A stretch of 64,000 nt of DNA from Paraburkholderia aromaticivorans (lineage in GTDB: Bacteria > Pseudomonadota > Gammaproteobacteria > Burkholderiales > Burkholderiaceae): the NCBI RefSeq assembly GCF_012689525.1, contig NZ_CP051515.1:2852001-2916000 (forward strand). The letters run 5' to 3'. The notes beneath the pieces were generated by a model. It saw only the letters and a program-made list of their open reading frames with translations, did not search any database and was not told where the DNA came from. Position numbers and translations under genes: made by a program. Below, one piece after another: positions 48,052-57,264 of the stretch. The number at the start of each line of letters is the position of its first letter. Position 1 is the stretch's first letter.

Positions 48052-50649
48052 TCAAGCCGCCTTCTTCGACGACTCGAGAAAGTCCTGCGCAAAGCGTTGC
48101 AGCACGCCGCCGGCCTCATAGATGGAAACCTCTTCGGCGGTATCGAGCCGGCACGTCACCGACACCTCGACGCGCTCGCCGTTCTTACGATGAATCACCA
48201 GCGTGAGGTCAGCGCGCGGTTTGCGTTCACCGACCACGTCGAAGGTTTCCGTGCCGTCGATTGCCAGCGTGAGCCGGTTCACACCAGGCTTGAACTCCAG
48301 CGGCAGCACACCCATGCCGACCAGATTCGTGCGGTGAATGCGCTCGAACCCTTCGGCGACGATCGCTTCCGCGCCGGCCAGACGCACGCCCTTCGCCGCC
48401 CAGTCACGCGACGAACCCTGGCCATAGTCGGCACCGGCAATCACGATCAGCGGCTGCTTGCGTTTCATGTAGGTTTCGATCGCTTCCCACATGCGCGTGA
48501 CCTTGCCCTCAGGCTCGATACGCGCGAGCGAACCGGCCTTCACCTGGCCGTCTTCGAGCACCATCTCGTTCTTCAGCGTCGGGTTCGCGAAGGTGGCGCG
48601 CTGCGCTGTCAGGTGATCGCCACGGTGCGTCGCATAGGAGTTGAAGTCCTCTTCCGGCAAGCCCATCTTCGCCAGATATTCGCCCGAGGCGCTGTCCGCC
48701 AGAATCGCATTGGACGGCGACAGGTGGTCGGTCGTGATGTTGTCACCGAGCACGGCCAGCGGGCGCATGCCCTTCAAAGTACGCTCACCCGCAAGCGCGC
48801 CTTCCCAATACGGCGGACGGCGAATGTAGGTGCTCATCGGGCGCCAGTCGTAGAGCGGATCAGCTTTCTCGCCCGTGTCGACGGTCACGGCAAACATCGG
48901 CTCGTACACCTTGCGGAATTGCTCCGGCTTCACGCTCGACGCGACGATCGCATCGATCTCCGCATCCGTCGGCCAGATGTCCTTCAGCGTGACGGCATGG
49001 CCGTCGGCATCGATACCGAGCACGTCTTTTTCGATGTCGAAACGGATCGTGCCCGCAATCGCATACGCCACCACCAGCGGCGGCGACGCGAGGAAAGCCT
49101 GCTTCGCGTACGGATGAATACGGCCGTCGAAGTTGCGATTGCCGGACAGCACGGCGGTCGCATACAGATCGCGCTCGACGATCTCCTTCTGGATCACCGG
49201 ATCCAGCGCACCGGACATGCCGTTACACGAGGTGCACGCATACGCGACCACGCCGAAGCCCAGTTGCTCCAGTTCGGGCATCAGCCCGGCCTCTTCCAGA
49301 TACAGCGTGACCGCCTTCGATCCCGGCGCAAGCGAGGTCTTCGCCCACGGCTTGCGAGTCAGGCCGCGCCGGTTCGCGTTACGCGCCAGCAAACCAGCGG
49401 CGATCATGTTGCGCGGATTGTTAGTGTTCGTGCAGCTCGTGATCGCGGCGATGATCACCGCGCCGTCCGGCATCAAACCGGGCTCGTTCTCCACCTTGCC
49501 GCTGATGCCGCGCGCCGCCAGTTCCGACACCGGCAAACGGCGATGCGGATTCGACGGCCCGGCGAGCGTGCGCACCACCGTCGACAGATCGAACTTCAGC
49601 ACGCGTTCGTATTCGGCGTTCACGAGGCTGTCCGCCCACAGGCCAGTTTCCTTCGCGTAGGTCTCCACCAGTTTGACGAGTTCGTCGTCGCGGCCGGTGA
49701 GCTTCAGATACTTGATGGTCTGTTCGTCGATAGAGAACATTGCGGCCGTGGCACCGAATTCGGGCGCCATGTTGGCGATGGTCGCGCGGTCGCCGAGCGT
49801 CAGCTTGGCCGTGCCCGCGCCGTAGAACTCCAGATACGCGCCGACCACTTTTTCCTTGCGCAGGAATTCGGTCAACGAGAGCACCACGTCGGTCGCCGTG
49901 ATGCCTTCGGCCGGCTTGCCCGTCAGTTCCACGCCGACGATATCCGGCAAGCGCATATACGACGCGCGGCCCAGCATCACGCTTTCCGCTTCGAGCCCGC
50001 CCACGCCGATCGCGATCACGCCGAGCGCGTCGACCATCGGCGTATGCGAGTCGGTGCCGACCAGCGTATCGGGAAACGCCACGCCATCTTTCACCTGCAC
50101 GACTGGGCTCATGCGCTCCAGGTTGATCTGATGCAGGATGCCGTTGCCCGGCGGAATCACGTCGACGTTCCTGAACGCGCGCTTGGTCCAGTTGATGAAG
50201 TCGAAGCGGTCTTCGTTACGGCGGTCTTCGATCGCGCGGTTCTTCGCGAACGCGTCCGGGTCGAAGCCGCCGCACTCGACGGCGAGCGAATGGTCCACTA
50301 CGAGCTGCGTCGGCACCACCGGATTGACCATCGCCGGATCGCCGCCTTGCGCGGCAATCGCGTCGCGCAGGCCGGCGAGGTCGACCAGCGCGGTCTGGCC
50401 GAGAATGTCGTGACACACCACGCGCGCCGGGAACCACGGGAAATCCAGCTCGCGCTTGCGTTCAATGATCTGCCTGAGCGACGCGGTCAACGTGACCGGA
50501 TCGCAACGGCGCACGAGGTTTTCGGCCAGCACGCGCGACGTGTACGGCAGCTTGTCGTAAGCGCCGGGCTGGATTGCGTCGACCGCGGCGCGCGTGTCGA
50601 AGAAATCGAGCTGGGTGCCGGGAAGGCGTTTGCGGTTTGCAGTATTCAT
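48052..50649 (-). CDS. acnD: Fe/S-dependent 2-methylcitrate dehydratase AcnD
   Basis: An 865-residue aconitase-superfamily protein. MNTANRKRLPGTQLDFFDTR is the AcnD-type start; VGTDSHTPMVDALGVIAIGVGG and AAITSCTNTNNPRN with the cluster Cys, and the later VAYACTSCNGMSGALDP pair, bind the 4Fe-4S cluster. The swivel domain has GADYGQGSSRDWAAKG. It dehydrates 2-methylcitrate to 2-methylaconitate (with PrpF) in propionate breakdown. The open frame continues 73 codons upstream, but the family start and the gap argue for ATG 50649. It lies 330 bp after prpC, unusually far. Confidence 0.95.
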   Translation of the reverse strand: MNTANRKRLPGTQLDFFDTRAAVDAIQPGAYDKLPYTSRVLAENLVRRCDPVTLTASLRQIIERKRELDFPWFPARVVCHDILGQTALVDLAGLRDAIAAQGGDPAMVNPVVPTQLVVDHSLAVECGGFDPDAFAKNRAIEDRRNEDRFDFINWTKRAFRNVDVIPPGNGILHQINLERMSPVVQVKDGVAFPDTLVGTDSHTPMVDALGVIAIGVGGLEAESVMLGRASYMRLPDIVGVELTGKPAEGITATDVVLSLTEFLRKEKVVGAYLEFYGAGTAKLTLGDRATIANMAPEFGATAAMFSIDEQTIKYLKLTGRDDELVKLVETYAKETGLWADSLVNAEYERVLKFDLSTVVRTLAGPSNPHRRLPVSELAARGISGKVENEPGLMPDGAVIIAAITSCTNTNNPRNMIAAGLLARNANRRGLTRKPWAKTSLAPGSKAVTLYLEEAGLMPELEQLGFGVVAYACTSCNGMSGALDPVIQKEIVERDLYATAVLSGNRNFDGRIHPYAKQAFLASPPLVVAYAIAGTIRFDIEKDVLGIDADGHAVTLKDIWPTDAEIDAIVASSVKPEQFRKVYEPMFAVTVDTGEKADPLYDWRPMSTYIRRPPYWEGALAGERTLKGMRPLAVLGDNITTDHLSPSNAILADSASGEYLAKMGLPEEDFNSYATHRGDHLTAQRATFANPTLKNEMVLEDGQVKAGSLARIEPEGKVTRMWEAIETYMKRKQPLIVIAGADYGQGSSRDWAAKGVRLAGAEAIVAEGFERIHRTNLVGMGVLPLEFKPGVNRLTLAIDGTETFDVVGERKPRADLTLVIHRKNGERVEVSVTCRLDTAEEVSIYEAGGVLQRFAQDFLESSKKAA

Positions 50650-50979
50650 GGCGTAGGGGACAAAACAGTAATGATCCGGGGACGATGGCGGCGGCCGATT
50701 ATCAATCAGCGGCCCCTTTTTTAATGGCGTTTCCCTGGCGGGCCCGTCAGGCAGTACGTGTAGTTTAGCGCGCGTCAGCGTGCCGGTCGGGTTTGCGAGC
50801 GGCCGTGTGAATACGCCGCAAAAAACGGCCTTGGCCCGGGATTTCAGCGAGCCAAGGCTTAACTTCATTGCGCCGCGCTCTTTAGACGCAATGGAGGAGA
50901 AACGCTTGCATTCGCGCGGCTATACGCATACGCGCCCGACGGTGATGAAGACGCCACCGAAGGCGTCTTCAAAGCACCC
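50650..50979. other. Gap between prpC and acnD
   Basis: 330 bp without a believable gene. It contains the hairpin at 50947-50970, just after the prpC stop. The rest shows no Shine-Dalgarno for acnD and no clear promoter; a second promoter for acnD-prpF may be here. Confidence 0.6.
50947..50970. terminator. Hairpin after prpC (attenuator or processing stem)
   Basis: GAAGACGCC (50947-50955) and GGCGTCTTC (50962-50970) form a perfect 9-bp stem with a 6-nt loop, 10 nt after the prpC stop on the minus strand. No U-tract follows, so partial termination or mRNA 3' protection is more likely than full stop. Confidence 0.55.
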
Positions 50980-52149
50980 TTAAACTCGCTTGGCGAGCGG
51001 CACGAACGGCAGGTCGTCGGGTCCGGTGTAATTCGCGCTCGGACGGATGATCTTGTTGTCGATGCGCTGCTCGATGATGTGCGCGCTCCAGCCCGCCGTG
51101 CGAGAGATCACGAAGAGCGGCGTGAACATCGCCGTGGGCACGCCCATCATGTGATACGAGACCGCGCTGAACCAGTCGAGATTCGGGAACATCTTTTTCG
51201 CGTCCGCCATTACCGACTCCAGCCGCTCGGCGATGTTGAACAGTTTGCTGTTGCCCGCGTCCTTCGAGAGCTTCTTCGCGATTTCCTTGATGACCTTGTT
51301 GCGCGGGTCCGAGATCGTGTACACCGGGTGGCCGAAACCGATCACCACTTCCTTGTTCTCGACGCGGCGGCGGATGTCCGCTTCCGCTTCGTCCGGCGTC
51401 TGGTAGCGCGACTGGATCTCGAACGCGACTTCATTGGCGCCGCCGTGCTTCGGCCCGCGCAGCGCGCCGATCGCGCCGGTGATCGCCGAATAGATATCCG
51501 ATCCCGTGCCCGCGATCACGCGGCCGGTGAAGGTCGAGGCGTTGAATTCATGCTCGGCGTACAGGTTCAGCGAGACGTGCATCGCGTCGACCCATTCCTT
51601 CGACGGCTCCACGCCGTGCAGCAGATGCAGGAAGTGGCCGCCGATCGAGTCATCGTCGGTTTCCACTTCGATGCGTTTGCCGTTGTGCGAGTAGTGATAC
51701 CAGTAGAGCAGCATCGAGCCGAGCGAGGCCATCAGCTTGTCGGCGATGTCGCGCGCGCCCGGCAGGTTGTGATCGTCCTTCTCCGGCAGCACGGTGCCGA
51801 GCACCGACACGCCGGTGCGCATCACGTCCATCGGATGGGCGGCGGCCGGGATCCATTCGAGCGCGGCCTTGACGTTCGCGGGCAGGCCGCGCAGCGCCTT
51901 GAGCTTGGTTTTGTACGCGGTCAGTTCGGCCTGGGTCGGCAGCTTTTCGTGCACCAGCAGGTACGCGATCTCTTCGAATTCGCAGGCGTTCGCGATATCG
52001 AGAATGTCGTAGCCACGGTAGTGCAGGTCGTTGCCGGTCTTGCCGACCGTGCAGAGTGCCGTGTTGCCCGCCGTCACGCCGGACAGGGCGACGGATTTCT
52101 TCGGTTTGAATGCGCCTGCGTTCGGCGTGCTGTTGTCTGCTTCGCTCAT
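50980..52149 (-). CDS. prpC: 2-methylcitrate synthase PrpC
   Basis: A 389-residue citrate-synthase-family enzyme of the PrpC class. [33 protein letters not shown] is the family start; catalytic His in [28 protein letters not shown] AEHEFNAS and [28 protein letters not shown] with the second His, and Asp in [13 protein letters not shown]. It joins propionyl-CoA and oxaloacetate. ATG 52149 follows AGGAGA by 7 nt; the longer frame lacks a site. It is the first gene of the operon behind a sigma-54 promoter; prpB is absent from its usual place before it. Confidence 0.95.
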   Translation of the reverse strand: MSEADNSTPNAGAFKPKKSVALSGVTAGNTALCTVGKTGNDLHYRGYDILDIANACEFEEIAYLLVHEKLPTQAELTAYKTKLKALRGLPANVKAALEWIPAAAHPMDVMRTGVSVLGTVLPEKDDHNLPGARDIADKLMASLGSMLLYWYHYSHNGKRIEVETDDDSIGGHFLHLLHGVEPSKEWVDAMHVSLNLYAEHEFNASTFTGRVIAGTGSDIYSAITGAIGALRGPKHGGANEVAFEIQSRYQTPDEAEADIRRRVENKEVVIGFGHPVYTISDPRNKVIKEIAKKLSKDAGNSKLFNIAERLESVMADAKKMFPNLDWFSAVSYHMMGVPTAMFTPLFVISRTAGWSAHIIEQRIDNKIIRPSANYTGPDDLPFVPLAKRV

Positions 52150-52198
52150 GAGTTCGTCTCCTGATTGCATGGGGGGATGCTTTGACCGCAGCCTGTAA

Positions 52199-52214
52199 TG
52201 CAAAGAACGGGCCA
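52199..52214 (-). promoter_or_regulatory. prpC: Sigma-54 (-24/-12) promoter of prpC
   Basis: On the minus strand the sequence is TGGCCC-GTTCT-TTGCA, one base off TGGCAC-N5-TTGCW, with the correct GG-N10-GC spacing. Transcription would start near 52188, about 39 nt before the prpC ATG. PrpR, encoded divergently, is a sigma-54 activator. Confidence 0.8.
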
Positions 52215-52281
52215 GCCGCCCTATCGCACGCTAAGTGCCTGATTTCACAAAAGACCGCCGCTCACGCCGACGCGGATTTCA

Positions 52282-52295
52282 TTTCACAACTGAAA
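52282..52295. promoter_or_regulatory. Candidate PrpR upstream activating site
   Basis: TTTCA-CAAC-TGAAA, an inverted repeat about 100 bp upstream of the predicted prpC start point, a normal distance for a sigma-54 activator site. Other TTTCA-type copies flank it (near 52242, 52277 and 52302). Confidence 0.5.
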
Positions 52296-52333
52296 CGCGA
52301 ATTTCAAATCAGAAATGGATACGCGCATAATAG

Positions 52334-54343
52334 ATGGACGTCACCAGCCCTGCCGCGAGCCGCCCTGCCTTGAGCACACCTCTTTTCGAACCCACCCAGC
52401 GCCCCCGCATCTGGGCCGTGAGTATCAGCCGCCTGCGCGATCTGTTCTTCGATATTGCCGGCGAGTACGTGGAACGCGCGGATCTGCGCATCGTCTCGCA
52501 TGGCTTCGAGGACGCCGTGCGCGAGATCGACGCCGCGGGCGCGGGTCGTCCGGATGTCGTGATTGCCGGCGGCTCGAACGGCGCGTATCTGAAGACGCGC
52601 GTATCGGTGCCGGTCGTGTTGATCAGCCCGACCGGTTTCGACGTGATGCACGCGCTCGCGCGGGCGCGGCGCGACGGCGCGAAGGTCGCGCTCGTCACGC
52701 ACGGCGACACGCCTGACGAAGTGCGGCGCTTCACGGCTGCGTATGCGCTCGACGTCACGTTCGCCTCGTATCAATCGGCGCAGGACGCGGAGAGCGTCGT
52801 GCTCGATCTGCGCGATCGCGGTATCGACGTGGTGGTCGGCCCGGGACTCGTCACCGATCTCGCCGCGAATGCCGGCATGGGCGCGGTGTTTCTCTATTCG
52901 CGCGCGTCGGTGCGCGCGGCCTTCGACACCGCGCTCGAAGTTGCCCAGGCCACGCGCCGCGAAACGATCCGGCGTCAACGGCTCGACAATCTGCTGCAGC
53001 ATCTGCGCGACGGCGTTGTCGCGCTCGACGCGCAAGGCCGCGTCGAAGCGATGAACCAGCGCCTCGCCGGCGTGCTCGGCCTCGACGCGGCGAAGGCCGT
53101 GGGCCGCGTGCTGCTCGAACTCGCGCCCGATCTCGCGGGCAGCCTGCCGGACGCGGACGGCGACACCTTGTGCACGGTGCGTGGAGTGAGCTATGTCGTG
53201 CATCGCGGACCGCTGGCCAGCAGCGGCGCGGCGGCGGGCACGGTGCTGACGTTTCAGGAATCGCGCGCGGTCGAGCGGCTCGACCGGACCTTGCGTTCAC
53301 GCCAACGCGTGCAGCAGTTCAGCGCGCGTTACCGGCTCGACGATATCGTCGGCGCGTCCGAATCCATTGAACGGGTGCGCGCGCTCGTGCGGCGCTATGC
53401 CCGCTCGGACGCCACCGTACTGATTCTCGGCGAAAGCGGCACGGGCAAGGAGATGGTCGCGCAGAGCATGCATCAGTTGAGCGCGCGGCGCGACTTCGCG
53501 TTCGTCGCGATCAACTGCGGCGCGTTTCCCGAGGCGCTGCTGGAGAGCGAACTGTTCGGCTACGAGGAAGGCGCGTTCACCGGCGCGCGCAAGGGCGGCA
53601 AGGCGGGATTGATCGAAGTGGCGCACCGCGGCACGCTTTTTCTCGATGAAATAGGCGAAATGCCGCTGTCGTTGCAAAGCCGGCTCCTGCGCGTGCTGCA
53701 GGAACGTGAAGTCGTGCGGCTCGGTTCGACGGAGCCCACGCGAGTCGATATTCGTGTGGTCGCGGCGACGCATCGCGCGTTGACCGAGGGCATCGAAGTG
53801 GGCAGCTTCCGCGCGGATCTCTATTACCGGCTCAACATTCTAAGCATCGCACTGCCGCCGCTGCGCGAGCGGCCGACCGATCTGCTGCCGCTCGCCGTCG
53901 AACTGCTATTGCAAGCTGCCGCGCGCGAACCGAGGCTCGCGGCGCGCCTGCCGGACGCGGCCGCCGCCGAGCGCCTGCTCACCGCGCTTGCCGAGCCGCT
54001 CAAGCGTTACGCGTGGCCCGGCAATGTGCGTGAATTGCAGAACGTGATCGAACGGATCGCGGTCGAACTCGCCGATGTGGACGTGGACGTGGACGCAATG
54101 CCCGAAGATGCCGCCGAACCCGTTCTCACCCGCGACATGTTGCGCACGGTCGCGCCTGAAATCGTCGAGCCGCACGCGCGCACGAAAAAAGCCGCGCTAA
54201 CCCTGCGCGAACGCAGCCGCCACGTGGAAGCCGACGAAATCCGCGCCGCGCTCGCCTCGCACGACGGCGATCGTGACGCGGTCTGCGAGGCGCTCGGCAT
54301 CAGCAAGACGACGTTATGGCGGAAGCTGAACGCGACGCAGTAG
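52334..54343 (+). CDS. prpR: Propionate catabolism regulator PrpR (sigma-54 dependent)
   Basis: A 669-residue regulator. Residues 25-215 are the PrpR N-terminal sensor, which binds 2-methylcitrate in studied members; 225-320 look like a PAS-type linker; the AAA+ domain begins with LGESGTGKEMVAQ (Walker A), continues with FGYEEGAFTGARKGG (the GAFTGA sigma-54 contact loop) and TLFLDEIGEMPLSLQSRLLRVLQE (Walker B). A Fis-type HTH (DAVCEALGISKTTLWRKLNA) ends the protein. It is transcribed away from prpC; their shared 184-bp region carries the sigma-54 promoter. The ATG lacks a clear ribosome site. The 3' end overlaps the convergent AraC gene by 44 bp. Confidence 0.95.
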   Translation: MDVTSPAASRPALSTPLFEPTQRPRIWAVSISRLRDLFFDIAGEYVERADLRIVSHGFEDAVREIDAAGAGRPDVVIAGGSNGAYLKTRVSVPVVLISPTGFDVMHALARARRDGAKVALVTHGDTPDEVRRFTAAYALDVTFASYQSAQDAESVVLDLRDRGIDVVVGPGLVTDLAANAGMGAVFLYSRASVRAAFDTALEVAQATRRETIRRQRLDNLLQHLRDGVVALDAQGRVEAMNQRLAGVLGLDAAKAVGRVLLELAPDLAGSLPDADGDTLCTVRGVSYVVHRGPLASSGAAAGTVLTFQESRAVERLDRTLRSRQRVQQFSARYRLDDIVGASESIERVRALVRRYARSDATVLILGESGTGKEMVAQSMHQLSARRDFAFVAINCGAFPEALLESELFGYEEGAFTGARKGGKAGLIEVAHRGTLFLDEIGEMPLSLQSRLLRVLQEREVVRLGSTEPTRVDIRVVAATHRALTEGIEVGSFRADLYYRLNILSIALPPLRERPTDLLPLAVELLLQAAAREPRLAARLPDAAAAERLLTALAEPLKRYAWPGNVRELQNVIERIAVELADVDVDVDAMPEDAAEPVLTRDMLRTVAPEIVEPHARTKKAALTLRERSRHVEADEIRAALASHDGDRDAVCEALGISKTTLWRKLNATQ

Positions 54344-54719
54344 GCGCGCCGCCCAAGCCATTTAAGCCACTCGCGCCACCATGCCGCGCCGCGTTGCCGC
54401 CGGCTCGCGCGATGAACATGCTGGGCGTCATGCCGCAGCATCGCTTGAAATGTCGGCCGAAATGGCTCTGATCGAAGAAGCCGACCTCCGTCGCAACCAC
54501 CGATCCCGGCACGCCTTCGAGCAACAGCGTCTGCGCGCGCTGAATCCGCAGGCCGCACAGATAGCGATACGGCGACGAGCCGTATTGCTGCCGGAACACC
54601 GTGGCGAAACGTGACACGCTGAGCGCCGACAGCGCGGCCAGTTGCGCGAGCGTCACGGGTTCGTCGAAATGAGCTTCGATGAAAGCGCGGGCCGCATTGA
54701 GGCTGATGGACTGTTTCAT
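54300..54719 (-). CDS. Small AraC-family regulator (HTH only)
   Basis: A 139-residue protein consisting only of the AraC DNA-binding pair: ARAFIEAHFDEPVTLAQLAALSALSVSRFATVFRQQYGSSP, RIQRAQTLLLEGVPGSVVATEVGFFDQSHFGRHFKRCCGMTP, followed by a Gly/Ala/Ser-rich tail of about 35 residues. No sensor domain, as in MarA/SoxS. Its ATG overlaps the DAO dehydrogenase stop (ATGA) with no ribosome site of its own, so it is translated by coupling at the end of the transport/dehydrogenase operon. It probably regulates that operon or an amino-acid catabolic gene elsewhere. Its 3' end overlaps prpR by 44 bp. Confidence 0.85.
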   Translation of the reverse strand: MKQSISLNAARAFIEAHFDEPVTLAQLAALSALSVSRFATVFRQQYGSSPYRYLCGLRIQRAQTLLLEGVPGSVVATEVGFFDQSHFGRHFKRCCGMTPSMFIARAGGNAARHGGASGLNGLGGAPTASRSASAITSSC

Positions 54720-55885
54720 GACGTCACGATGGTCGAGCGAGCCGCCGGTTGTTGCGCGAAACGCCGGATGGAAAACGCGTCGAGAGGAATCGCCGTGCTG
54801 CCCGTATCGACGAGTTCCGCCAGCGTTTCGCCGACGCCCGGGCCGATCTGAAAACCCGACCCGCTGAAGCCGAACGCGTAGAACACACCGTCGACCTGAC
54901 TGCTCGGACCGATCACCGGCTCGCTGTCGGGCAGATAGCTTTCCACGCCGCTCCACACGCGAATCACATGCAGCGGCGCCAACGCGGGTACGAGTCGGCG
55001 CATCTGCGCGAGTTGCCGCACGGTGTTGACCGGCAACACCGAGGCGCGGCTCGTCACGGCGTCGGCGGGACCGGCAGGCCCACCGCCGACGATGATGTTG
55101 CCGCGCGGAATCTGCCGAAAATAAATGCTCTCTTCCTTGATCGACGTGAACACGCCCATCGACGACTTGAACACGTACGGCACCGGCTCCGTCACGCACA
55201 TCTGCGGCCCGCGCGCGGTGAGCGGCACGGATTCGCCGAACTGTTCGGTCAGACGGGTCGCCCACGCGCCGGCGCAGATCACGAGTTGCGCCGCCCAGTA
55301 CACGTCGCCGCACGCACTTTCCACGCGAAACCGGCTACCGTCTTTTTCGACGCGCACGATCTCCGTGTTCTCGATCACCTGCGCGCCGAGCCGCGCCGCC
55401 GCGCGACCGAACGCGGGCGCGGCGAGACGCGGATTGGCGTGGCCGTCGAGCGGAGAGATCGAAGCCGCCAGCACCTCGCGGCCGAGAAACGGAAAACGCC
55501 TGAACAGGGCTTCGCCGTGCAGCACTTCGAGTTCGAGACCGTAGGCGCGCGCGTCGATCGCGTACTGGTCGAAATTCTCGACGTCCTTCTGGTGGTAACA
55601 GACGCGCGTGTGGCCCGACGGCAAAAATTCTATGTCCTCGCCGAGCAATTCCGTGGACCGTTGCCACGTACGCAGCGCGCGGTTCGCCATCGCCAGTTGC
55701 GACAACGCGCGGCCCTGACGGCGAACGCCGCCGAAGTTCACGCCGCTCGCCTGCTGGCCGGTGAGTCCGCGCTCCAAAAGAATCACCGAGCGGTTGCGCT
55801 GACGCAGGAAGAACGCCGTCGTCGTCCCCATGATGCCGCCGCCGATCACGATCACATCGGCTTCGTTGCCGGTCGTCGCGCTCAT
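54716..55885 (-). CDS. FAD-dependent amino-acid dehydrogenase, HcnC/DAO-type beta subunit
   Basis: A 389-residue D-amino-acid-oxidase-fold protein. ADVIVIGGGIMGTTTAFFLRQRN is the dinucleotide motif; QASGVNFGGVRRQGR, RFPFLGREVLAASISPLDGHANP and the C-terminal GVFYAFGFSGSGFQIGPGVGETLAELV complete the fold. It belongs with the catalytic subunits of HcnABC (glycine to cyanide), opine oxidases and D-hydroxyproline dehydrogenase. ATG 55885 overlaps the upstream subunit stop by 4 bp. Third of three dehydrogenase subunits (2Fe-2S, FAD/NAD-type, DAO). The substrate is an amino acid or N-substituted amino acid; cyanide production cannot be claimed. Confidence 0.85.
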   Translation of the reverse strand: MSATTGNEADVIVIGGGIMGTTTAFFLRQRNRSVILLERGLTGQQASGVNFGGVRRQGRALSQLAMANRALRTWQRSTELLGEDIEFLPSGHTRVCYHQKDVENFDQYAIDARAYGLELEVLHGEALFRRFPFLGREVLAASISPLDGHANPRLAAPAFGRAAARLGAQVIENTEIVRVEKDGSRFRVESACGDVYWAAQLVICAGAWATRLTEQFGESVPLTARGPQMCVTEPVPYVFKSSMGVFTSIKEESIYFRQIPRGNIIVGGGPAGPADAVTSRASVLPVNTVRQLAQMRRLVPALAPLHVIRVWSGVESYLPDSEPVIGPSSQVDGVFYAFGFSGSGFQIGPGVGETLAELVDTGSTAIPLDAFSIRRFAQQPAARSTIVTS

Positions 55886-57264
55886 TTGCTCACCTCGTCG
55901 CTTACGTCTTCGGTCAGCGCCACGGGCAGCGGTTTGACCGGCGCCTGGCCGCGCAGCCGTCCCACTGAAGACAGCGGCACACACGCCGCCGCCGCGATGA
56001 TTTCCGCGCCTGCATGGCCGCAATAGCGCCCCTGGCAGCGGCCCATGCCGACACGCGAAAAAGCCTTCGCGCGATTGGCCTCTTTAGCGCCGGTCGCCTG
56101 CACCACGCGACGCAACTCGCCCGCCGTGATCGCTTCGCAACGGCAGACAATTGTCTCGTCGGGCAGCGACGCGGCGAATTTCGCCGGCCACGGGAAAGCT
56201 TCACGCAAGCCTGTTGCAAAACGCGTGAAGCGCGCGAGTTCGGTACGCAAGCCCTCCATGCCGTTGACCGGCATGCCGTGATCCTGCAAGGCGGCCAGCG
56301 CCGCGAGACGACCGGAGCGTTCCGCCGCGTCGGCGCCGCGCACGCGCGCGCCGTCGCCCGCCAGATAGACGCCTTTGATGCTGCTGCGGCCGTCGGTGTC
56401 GATTTGCGGCAGCCATTGCTGCGTGCTCTCGTCGAACAAAAAACGACAGCCGGCAAGGTCCGCGAGTTGCGTCTCGGGCCGTAGGTGATAACCGAGCGCG
56501 ACGGCATCACACTTGAATTCGAGGCGCTTGCCGCCGGACAGCGCGACTTCGACCGCGCTGACGCCGTCTTGCGGCGAGCCTTTGATTTCGAGCGGCTGCA
56601 CGCCGCGATGAACCGGCACGCGTGCGTCGGCCAGCACGCGCGTCAACGCGATGCCTTTTCTGAGCGCGGCAGGAATCGCCAGCAGGTGCGGCAACGCGGC
56701 CACGCGCTGCATGAACGTCGAGGTGTCGAGCACCGCCGCGACCTGCGCACCCGCCTTCACATACTGCGCGGCCACGAGATACAGCAGCGGACCGCTGCCC
56801 ATCATCACGATGCGCGAGCCGATCGCGCAGCCTTGCGACTTCAGCGCGACCTGAGCGCCGCCGAGGCTATAAGTGCCGGCCTGGTGCCAGCCCTTGACCG
56901 GCATCAGCCGATCCGTCGCGCCGCTGCAAACGATCAGCGCGTCGAACGCGAGCGTGTGATACCGCGTGCCGCTCACCAGATGCACGGTGTTCGGCGAGAT
57001 GTTCCAGACCAGCGTTTCCGGCAGATAGTCGATCCTGCTTTTCAACGCATCAAAGCTCTGATGCAGCGACGTGGCACGCTCGGCCTCGGTGCCATAGAGC
57101 GTCTCGTAGCTGCGCGAAAACCCTTCCGGTTGACGTCGATAAATCTGCCCGCCGTCGCGCCGGCCTTCATCGACTAGGACAGGCCGCAGCCCCGCTTCGA
57201 CGAGCGCCTGCGCGGCGCGCACACCCGCCGGCCCGGCGCCGATGATGACTACGCGCGGGGCCAT
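55882..57264 (-). CDS. FAD/BFD-type alpha subunit of amino-acid dehydrogenase (HcnB-like)
   Basis: A 460-residue two-dinucleotide-domain protein: VVIIGAGPAGVRAAQALVEAG (residues 5-25), a second IVMMGSGPLLYLVAAQYVKAG, SIKGVYLAGDGARVRGADAAERSG near residue 340, and a C-terminal BFD-like 2Fe-2S module with Cys in ETIVCRCEAITAGEL and GMGRCQGRYCGHAG. This is the HcnB/OoxA/hydroxyproline-dehydrogenase alpha layout. ATG 57264 has GGAG 6-7 nt upstream and overlaps the ferredoxin gene by 16 bp. It shuttles electrons from the DAO subunit, probably to quinone rather than NAD. Confidence 0.9.
   Translation of the reverse strand: MAPRVVIIGAGPAGVRAAQALVEAGLRPVLVDEGRRDGGQIYRRQPEGFSRSYETLYGTEAERATSLHQSFDALKSRIDYLPETLVWNISPNTVHLVSGTRYHTLAFDALIVCSGATDRLMPVKGWHQAGTYSLGGAQVALKSQGCAIGSRIVMMGSGPLLYLVAAQYVKAGAQVAAVLDTSTFMQRVAALPHLLAIPAALRKGIALTRVLADARVPVHRGVQPLEIKGSPQDGVSAVEVALSGGKRLEFKCDAVALGYHLRPETQLADLAGCRFLFDESTQQWLPQIDTDGRSSIKGVYLAGDGARVRGADAAERSGRLAALAALQDHGMPVNGMEGLRTELARFTRFATGLREAFPWPAKFAASLPDETIVCRCEAITAGELRRVVQATGAKEANRAKAFSRVGMGRCQGRYCGHAGAEIIAAAACVPLSSVGRLRGQAPVKPLPVALTEDVSDEVSK

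Noticed and set aside
48097..50724. Long plus-strand frame of 875 codons opposite acnD
   Set aside because: It is antisense to a clear AcnD gene, His/Arg-rich with no domain, and arises from the strong third-position GC bias.
18311..52310. AATTTCAAATC occurs both in the dyad at 18311 and near prpR at 52300
   Set aside because: Only one arm is shared; the prp copy lacks the inverted partner, so common regulation is not supported.
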